Source: Crossaster papposus | Lineage: Eukaryota; Echinodermata; Asteroidea; Velatida; Solasteridae | Reading direction: 5' to 3' | Assembly (NCBI GenBank): GCA_037893245.1 | Contig: JBAIAA010000258.1 | Span: 124,001 to 188,000 of the forward strand | Length of the DNA: 64,000 nucleotides | Part shown: in pieces, positions 11,879 to 21,900 of the stretch | Layout of the letters: each line of letters starts with the position of its first letter | Position numbering within the stretch: the stretch's first letter is position 1 | Program-made: the position numbers and the translations under genes | The notes under the pieces: generated by a model | Databases searched by the model: none | Told to the model about the DNA's origin: nothing | The model's input: only the letters and a program-made list of their open reading frames with translations

Positions 11879-12997
11879 ATGCTGTGTCCAGCTCCTGCAC
11901 AGTGCACAGCCACTTCGAAACTTGAGATTGAAATGTCTTCGTGTGATGAACCATCTCCAACCAAGAACCAAACACTGTCAGACTCTTATTTTGGACTTAT
12001 GTCTGATTCCGATGATGAACATGATGAACCTACTGTTTCTGATCCATGGTCTGAGCTGAATCAAACACCGGTCAGAATTCGCCTACCACGATTCACATCG
12101 ACACCGATAACCAGTACTGATACTACTAGTAATTGTGCTGCTTATGGCAATCTGGGTTCTCCCTCAAATGAACACACTCCAATAAGGAACGTAACACTCA
12201 ATGATTCGTACTTCGACATTTTAGGCGAATCCGATATTGAGAACGAGTGTATTTCAGGGGCGCGCGGAGACAGCACTAGCCCGATCGAGAATGAGTACAC
12301 GCTTTCCTTAACTGATTCAAATGAAAACGATTCAACCAGTTCTCCCCATACAAGAGATACGACACTGACAGATTCGTATTTTGGAATCCTACAAAGTGAT
12401 TCGGAGTTTTCAGACAGCGAAATACAACCAGCCGCATCCATTGACAAATCAAGTTACACGGTATCGAAAAGGCAAAGGAGACGAAAAAACCTAGCATCTC
12501 CCCTTTCTATTATTAAAAAGACCTGTCGTTGTACCAGAAAGTGTTTAAGTATGCTTAGTTTAAACGACATCACCCAGTGCCACGATGAGTTTATCGGTTT
12601 AGATGAGGCAATGCAACGCAATTTCCTATTAGAACAGATGAGACGACATGCAGTAATCACTGCAACGTCAAATAGCGGGCAGCCCCACAAAGTGTGCGTT
12701 CATATGAATCTAGTCGTCTGTGGACACACGCTTTGTAATGACGCTTGGATGAAAGTTTACCAAGTTTCACAATCACGCTTTGACAGATGCCTCAAGCTCG
12801 TCAAGGAAGGTTATCACAGCATATCTCATGGTAACCTGGGTAAAAAACATCCAAGGGAAAAATCAACCATGGCAACAGGGTGGATGGATGTATTTTTCCA
12901 CACATTCGGCGACTTTATGCCTCACAAAAGCGTTATCAATCTTCCGCCAACTTGGAACAAAAAACAAGTGTATGCCAATATGACTGCAGAATTTCAG
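11879..12997 (+). CDS. exon 1 of the DUF7869-type gene
   Basis: 373 codons ending phase 0 at CAG|GTAAGA. Encodes the acidic N-terminus with the three TLxDSYFxxL motifs, the basic patch, the Cys-rich motif and the HMNLVVCGHTLCNDAWMKV region. It runs to VYANMTAEFQ. The upstream boundary is open: CTCCTGCACAG at 11890-11900 could be an acceptor of a missed 5' exon, in which case ATG 11933 is internal or the true start. Confidence 0.85.
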
Positions 12998-15900
12998 GTA
13001 AGATTCTTTACTTCTACTTCCAGAAAAATATGTATAAATATTACAAAATTTACTTGCATGGCGTTGAGTCAAATTCAATAATCCTTTGAAAACGAACAAT
13101 GAGTATTAAACACCAGCATCTCCTGAAGTTTGTTATGTCATACCAATTACCATTCTAATTTGTATTTGAAGAGGGTCCAAACTTATTGGGTTTTTGTTAT
13201 TGCCAAACACGGGCGAATTCACTTACCCCTCAAACCCCTCTCTCTACTCCCACGGCCCTCAAAATAGCCAACGATAAAGATTGCATTTACAGGGTTGTAT
13301 TATATATTTTGTCACATTTACAAAGATCTTATTTGAAATTGTCAATATTATATTTTGGGTCAAAGTTAGATTTACAACTCGATCCTTGCGTGCCTGGCCA
13401 AATGAGTTTGCCCAAAATAATAGCAATTTCATTTTGTAAAACAATATTCAGGCACGTGGAATCGAAGAAGAAGGAATCATTTCTTACGGACATTTCCTGG
13501 CTCTGTGGAAGTTTTCCTTTGCAAACGTTCACATAGGAAAGGTAAGGAAAACACATGTACAGTCCTAGTTATGTCAAAATAATAACACCGCTGTATTTGT
13601 ATGCGTACGAATATGTGTTGGTGTGTCACACCCAAGTAATTTCCCTCAATCGGCATTTCAAGCCTCAGTCAGCAACTGGACCACAACAAAAAATCACTCA
13701 AAAAAATGAGCCCATTTGCCCCAAAATGGCCCATTGCAGGCTCAAAAGCCGACTGAAGAAAATAGCGCAGAAAGCCTTCTCAGTAATTATCCAGCATACT
13801 TTATTCATCATCTATCGTCAAGTGTACATTGACCCCCATTTGACCCTAAGTTCTTGCGAGACTTGAGACTAAGTGACCATTAGGCAGGTCACTGAGATCT
13901 TAATCCTCACCTCAGTTCAATTTTTAACAGAACTATTAATCTGAATTCTTAACCTTGGTTGAAGAAATAGGCCTGCACAATACACATGGTTTTTGCAGTA
14001 AACTGTTGAATAGGTGATGGGTTCCGCTCAGAAGAAAGATAATGCAGCCCAAAATGTCAAGGCAAATTTATGAAATTTGATTCAATGTCCTCGCTACGCC
14101 CTGACTGCTCCCAAAGTAAAAAAAAACAAGGAAAGAAAAATGGTGCGACACTAAAGTTTCACACGGCAAGTAAAACAAAAATAATTTGTATTTTCTTGTT
14201 TGATGACAACGCTTTTAAAATGCTTGTAATTTGTTGCCCACACTCGCAATAAATATTTTGGGTTTTTTTTCCTAGTAAAAATGCCGAAACTATAATTTAG
14301 AGAAAGAAAGTTTTTAAAGTTTATTTACAGAAAACCGTCAATCTTTGTATGTAATTTCCGTTTTAATGACTTTATTTAAAAATTATATTTGTGAGTCGTT
14401 TTGTGTGAGTTTCCTTTGCGTCATACCCCCGCAATGTTGTTTTTGGGATACATAGTACAGACGCAGTCGCTGAGTTCTATTTACGGACAGTGCCGCAATG
14501 TTACCATCAACCGTGTGAACGACGTTACATTTCTCTGTTCTTTTTTAAGACTCGTCCTTATTTTTTGTGAAATTCAGGCAAGTTTTTGTTTCAAGGTAAA
14601 AGTTGAGAAAACATGTTTTAAATGAAAAACTTTCAGAAATTGAAACAAAATTCACACGAAAAATGTAATATCAACATCGACACTGATTTAAAAAATGCAG
14701 CATACTTTTTTAAAGAAAAATAAATTACACTTGATTACTTTACTGTGTAACTGGTGAGTGGTATGACCTAATTTTGCAAAAACGGGCTAGAACATTTTCT
14801 TTTGGTCCTCCAAATTTTCAGCACAATATACAATCTAACTAAAACTGCCTGAATCAGTATTCAGGGTTACTTGGAAAAGTCAGGTGGTCATCACATTATG
14901 TTCACATGTCAGAAATTCCGAAACTGGCGACATGGGATCTTAAAGAAAGGCCTTGGGGCATTGCTTTGAGGTGGTCATTGCCTTCAAGGCGACGAACGTA
15001 TAGTGTAATAAATCTTGTTCCACGCTAGCCAATTTTTGATTTTGTTGTGATTACTACTAAGTACTATAAAGATAAGGTATACGTATTCAGACAGTAACTT
15101 GTTAATGTTATTTGCAATTTCAGATTAAACGGATATGTCCTTTTGTTTAGAAAATTGTGTACATTACGATTGAAACCGCAATGTACGCTCGGGTTAACTT
15201 GAAGTAATACAAAACAATATGCGTATTTTATACAGGGCTCTGAATTCACAAAGTGTAGCACTTGTGTGGAGCTTGAAGAACGGTATCACAGCACAAAAAA
15301 CCAGGACATTAAGAAGCAGATAGCTGATCTGAAAGAAATCCATTGCCAGCAGCTGATGTAAGTACCATCGTAAGACATTACTCACTTTGTTGAAGAAAAA
15401 AAAGAAATCATATTTTCACACAAAATCTTACAAAATGGAACGCCAAGACTGTCCTGTGAAAACATAATAATATCGTTACAGAAATTACAAGTACTGTAAC
15501 GCCAGTTCAATATTATTTCAACTGTTTCAGTCCCCCCCCCCCCATTATTGTTGTATATTTTGTATATTTTATTTTTACACACACACAAACAAGCTTTTTC
15601 CCAACAAATCGACACGCCCCCAAAAAAAACATACGCGCATTCATTTTCCGATAATAATATTTTTGTTACTGCTAATATTTATCTATATAAATGGGGGTCG
15701 AGGGATTGGGGGTCGAGTTTTTTTTAGAACAACCCATAACAATGTGGCGGCCAAAAGCCGGCGTGCATGCTAGAATAGGGACTTTTCGATTTGCACGTTT
15801 ACTAGTAGACTGCGACGTATGCGGTCACAAGTAGACTGCGACGTATGCGGCACGCTAAATGTTGTACCTTACCTTTTCGATTTCTACGACTACGACTACG

Positions 15901-18900
15901 CTCACTCAGTGACGTCATGCCTTATGTTTGGCGCGCGCTATGCACACTACGTCGTCACAGTTTTCCAACGACGGCAAAACAAGGTTGAACGCGTTCGAGA
16001 ATTCTGCTACGAACGACGAGTTCGTCGATGCGCATGCGCACTGCTTCACAAATGACCGCATACGTCGCAGTCTACTAGTAAACGTGCAAATCGAAAAGTC
16101 CCTAGTATCCACACTTTGACAGCAATATTTCAAGCTCACAACGCACACAACCACACGAAACCACACAAAATATCAGGATTTTTTAAAGGTAAAAATGTTT
16201 GTTTTTATAGCGTCACTGTCCTTAAAGGTAGTATACACCATTGGTAATTGCTTGAATTATCATGAATGGGTAGATTTGGGGGGTTGTATTTCATAGTAAA
16301 TATCGTTTAACTGACTTTTCCGAAGTTTTACAATCATGGATGCCGAGAAAAGCACGACAAACAGCGTTTGTTTTCAACCGGGGTCGAGCAGTTATTCTTA
16401 TGTTATCTTTGTTTTTTCGCTCTCGCCGTCCGGCGAGAGCGAATTTTTCTTTATAAAATTCAATTTTTTTGAATAATTACAGGATATCTAGCGCAATCCT
16501 TTTGCTGAATGCCTAGAATCATTATTTACTTTCAATTGAGTAAGGTATTTCTTAATAATTCAGTAGTAAATATTTTCGATTTCTGCAAATGGTGTATACT
16601 ACCTTTAACCAGTTCGCGCCGGGATTATTTTAACATCACCGAGCCGAGGGGCGGGATTATTTTTAACGAAACTCGATCCGAAGCGTGTTCAGGTCGATAG
16701 TGCAAGGAAGCACACCCACGCATTTCCGGCCTTGCTCGCTGCAGACAGAGATTTCCGAACTTGAACTTGGCGTGCTTATGCGTCATCCGTTTTGAATTTG
16801 GAGAAAACTTTGCGTTTATATACGTCATCCGGCGCGAACTGGTTAAAACCATAACTGGCGATGTACAACTAGAACTAATTAAATTGATGAAATGGAATTT
16901 ATAAAATATGAATTGATTTTCAGACTGATTTTCTGAGTGCTAAAAACCTAACATTGATTTCAACTCGTCCAAAGGATGGAGTTCGTGTTAAGTGTACAGC
17001 ACATTGAGTAAAATAAAAGATGCATACAACTAAGAGGCACGTTTTATGTGGTTTCATGTTTTTGTTAGGATGGAGCGTCAGCAATACTATAACAGTAGGG
17101 AGAAGGCGCGTCTAGGTTCTACCGAGGACGTAGCCTTAATAATCGATGGCATGGACCAGCGAAAAACCGATGTGCCCCATCTGACCACTTCAGATAAATC
17201 GACGGAACATCTGGCAAGACTTCGGACTCATATAACAGGTTAGTGGTTGACCTCGTGACTAAGATTACTGTTAGGTAAATGTGTCAACTGCACAGAGACA
17301 AACAAATTGGAATTTTGTCCCAAAAGGCCGGGCTTTTGTAATGATGATAGCTAGCTTGAGATAAACAATATCCCGGGTATTATGTTGCAGGTAATAATAA
17401 GCTGCCACTCTCCCTCTTCAATGGTCCTCCTGGCCCACTTCTTGGATTTTAATAATTATTCAAATGCAAATAACAAAACACAGAAAATGTTCTGTTAATA
17501 CCATAATTGGCAGCATTAAATTGCTTTTCTTTTTCGTTTCCCACATAGGTGCCATACTGCACACAAATGTGCCGTCTGGCAAAATACCACTTGCCTTCAT
17601 GGACCTGAGACAGTTTCCACATGACCCCAATTTAACCATGAACGTTCTATTGAGAATACTGTGGAATAAAAAGCAACATCTTGGCAAAATCTTACATTTG
17701 CAACTGGACAATTGTTTCAGAGAAAACAAAAACCGATTCGTGTTGTCCTTCTGCTCATTAATGGTTGAGTATGGAATATTTTCAGAGGTAAGAACATTAA
17801 ATTTCGCACCCTGACATTCATTCCGCAGTCAGCTGTTTTGTTAAGCGGTAATTCGTTAATAAGGGAATTTAATTTATGCAAATCATTATGTAAGTTATAG
17901 TTGAAATAAGCGACTTAAATTGTTTTCGTGGGCGCCAATCATGGAAAGGGTATTTATATTCCCACATATTTTTTGACGGAGGTTGGTTGGATCAAGACCC
18001 CCTCAGATCTTTGTTTTGTAATTTTTCAATATTGAAAAGTAAAAAAACCCAGAAATACAACACTGACATATGTAAATGCATCGCTTTGGTGTAAGGATTA
18101 GGAAGACAATTAAGTGCGCAAGTTGGCTTTGGAAATTTCTGTCGCAACACACCCCCTCGCTTTTTAAATTTGCCCATTCAAGGAATTTTGACACAAATGA
18201 TGATACAAAATCGCACCAACGATAGAATCTATCGAAAAAGTCAGTTTCCGTCCACGATTTGTTTTCAACATTTTCAGAGATTAACCCTCCTATATACAGT
18301 GCAGTTACCGTAGAGCTGTCAGACCTTTCAAAACGTTTCAAGTTTTCTGGACTGAAACGTTTTGAAAGATGAGAAAGCTGTCTGACGAATAGAACCTATG
18401 AAAGGTTTTGAAAGGTAAAACAACTCTCTGAACAAACTGGTGTTAAAAAAAAAAAAAAAATTCAAAAGGTTTTGAAAGGTGTAGCAGTGCAGTAGCAAAC
18501 AATTCTGGAGCGTTTTGAAAGGTTCATACTTATTGATAGCCATTTTGCCCATTAAGCAGATTTTGAAAGGTTTTGAAAGGTAAAACCATAAGCGGGTTAA
18601 TAATACGATTTCCACACTAAAGCAGTCTGTATTTTCTTTCTCAGGTCTATGTTAACTTTCTCGTGGTTGGCCATACGCACGAAGACGTAGATCAGATGTT
18701 CTCTGCCTTCGCGAGCAAGATAGCAAGGCGGAATGTGTACACTCTCCAGGGTAAATACATTCTCTATACGTTTGTTCTTTAAATAACGTAACGGATAAAC
18801 ATCTAGTTTCAAAGTGATCGGAAACGTAGTTAAATTAAAACTGACATTACTGTTGAAACCCCGTGGAATGATTTACACGCATTTGTTTAATACTTTTCCC

Positions 18901-21900
18901 CCGGCAAATAATTCATATTTCTTACAGATCTGTATTCCAGTATAAGAACAAGTTATACACCTGAGGTGCAAATAGAGGATGTGACCCAGTTGTATGACAT
19001 CAAGAAGTGGATGGAGCCCCATATGTTTAAAACAATGGGCAATCACAGTCGTCCTCACTGCTTCCGGTTCCAGAAAGTTCAGGGGACGGTCGTCATGCAC
19101 TACCGGCTCTGGAGCTGCGACGAGTGGAGACCACAACCCCCAGAAGAGGGTGATGAACCATTGGAGGAGTCTGCTGGTCTAAAGTGTTTTCAGGTAATAT
19201 AAACATGCAGTTGATGGGAGTAAAACATGCAAGAATGAGTTGTAGGGAAAATGGACACCTAAGTAATATGCATATTGTTGACTAAAATCGATGAACATTT
19301 GTAATTCTGTTATGAATATGAATAAAATGTGCTTGGCGTGTTTTAAACGGCTAGGGTCCATGGTAAAGAATGGGTTTCTTTTTGCTCGCTCCGCTCCATT
19401 ACCCGGCTTTAAATGTACTCGTTTAAAACCAGATGAAACACCATTATTTCGGGACATCCACCAACTGATGTTAAAGTTCTAATCGAATTATTATTGGTTT
19501 TTATTGTATACAGACAATCCCAAATCTCGAAAACGGGCCAAATTGGGTAGTTCCTGATCTGGAAAATATGGACCCAGGTCAACTGAAGAAAGACCTTCCC
19601 AGAGGATATTCAGGACGGTTTGATACTGAGGCAAAGGAGTGGTGGACTAAATTCACGAAGGATATTGAACAACTACAAGAGGTTGGCAGTATACGGAATT
19701 TAATAGATCATCGATTTATTTAACCCTTGGAGAAGCGAAACCCCTCCAACGGGTGGAACAAAAACCTATTTGTGTTAATTAAAAACAATTCGTTAAGTCA
19801 ACGGAGCTGAATTTTCATCTACCCCTAGACCCTGCTCAATAGGCTGAAAACACATTTACAACCCCAGAGGTTATTTAGGGGGCAGGCCAACCATTCAAAA
19901 TAACGGTTTTGGCAAAACGCCATAGACTTGTGCAGAGAAATCGAAACCTGATCCCTTTTTTGGATAGCCAACTGTCAATAAAGGTCTCTGGCATCAGTGT
20001 TCGGCCTTGGATCAAAGGCAAGCATATCAGTTTCCAATCCTGACCCAGAAATACCCTGGGGGGTAGTTATAGTTGTTGTTTGCTGTGTTTTTGTTTCTTC
20101 ACCCTGTGGCTGTTTTATGTCAGTGCGTGTATTGCATGGCAATACTGATTTCAATGTTTTGATTGCCGCGGGATGTCTTTAAAACAAAACCTTTTAAATA
20201 TTTGGTTTGCGTTGCCATAGTCTAGCCCTAGACCCTTGTGTTATTTCGGCGCCCACCACGCGCACAGATTCGTTAACGCTGTCTCTTTTTCAAATCCCGG
20301 CTTCGTGTGCTTTCTGGTCTCGCGCATGCTTAGTTTACAAAATGTGGCTGGATCCATGTCGCACTGGAGCCGGCGTTTGACAAACGTACATAATTTTGAA
20401 TTTCCTTCGAGTGAGTCCAGTTCGCGGGTGCGATTCGTCTGGAGATAGTGCCCTTTGTAACATCGGTGGTTTGTGTCAGTGATCGCGGAATAAACAACAC
20501 GAAGGTCTTGGAACCAAGACTAGTGTGGCCAGGGAACTTCTATCCATATGTTCAGACCGTGAGAAAAGAAATTGTGCCCCCAAACACAGTTCATTACCCC
20601 CACAACATATGTGCTCCAAATTGGAGCATCTTGGTGCCTCTGCGTAACAAAAATTGGTTGGTATCTCCCAGGGTTAACTAAATTGCTTTGGTTTTACCCA
20701 ACTAGCCCTAATCAAAAAGTAAATTCAATATATCAAGTTTTACACCCCATACATGGATTACAGTTATTATGTGCAAATCTAGCCCTAAATTGATGTTCGT
20801 TCTTAATTCATTCAACGCGGGCGAACTGGAGTTCAAACCAGACGCATACAAGATAAATCAACACTAGGCCATTGCAATAAATAATTAACTTATGCGAACT
20901 GTGTACATGCCATTAAAACACAGTATTACTTCTCATTAAAAGGTCCCACCTAAAGATCCTATTTGGAAGATGAAACAACTCGTTCAGTATATAAATACTG
21001 CAAGAGTTCTTTCACAAACACCGTTGACAAGTCAGGACCCCAACGAATCGACCCCAGGCAGAATGCAAGACATCCACCAGAAACTGACTCAAGACTGCCC
21101 ACCGGTAAGTTTTTCGTTGACGTTGCATGTGAATACGAACATGCCAAACTTGACTAACACACACAACCATCAGTAGTTACATCATGGCGCTATAAGATTT
21201 CCCACTTATTTTAACGCATATCATAAACATTTTATTTTAACGCCATTCTAAATTTCCAAACTTACTCTGCGTGTGTCTGCGATCACCTGCGTGCTTGTTG
21301 CGTACTAAAACCTATAAAACCTATTAGTTGCGTGTGAGTTGCGTTCGGAACTTATGACCACTATTTTGTATTCGCAACCATATGCAACTGGTGATCGCTA
21401 TGGTGTGAGGACACTTATAAGATGAATTAAAATGCTACCAATTTTAACTTTATTTAGGCCATTTAAAATTAATAAAAAGTTTAACATCGCCGTCCGTCCC
21501 GATTTTGAGCTCCGTCCCGATATTTTTGTATATTTTATATTTTTTCTAAAACTGTGTTTTTTCTACTTCTGTGCATGCAATCGATGGTCGTCGATAACAA
21601 CTGCGCGCGCCATCCAGTGCTTGTAGGGAGATGTACGCGATCGCGTCATCAAAACCCGCCTTCAGAAAAGTCGCATCACGTGGCTGACGGCATGCAATAG
21701 CGCGCTCTGAAAAGATCGTCAGTCTTTAGGCAAGACGTTGCTTAATCTGCAGCCACGAGAGGGCGCTATCGCGACAAACCATCATATTAGCAACCGATAG
21801 GTTCGTAAGTGATGATGGTTTGTCACGATAGCGCCCTCTCGTGGCTGCAGATTAAGCAACGTCTTGCCTAAAGACTACAGTCAACAGGGCAAGTCGCTGC

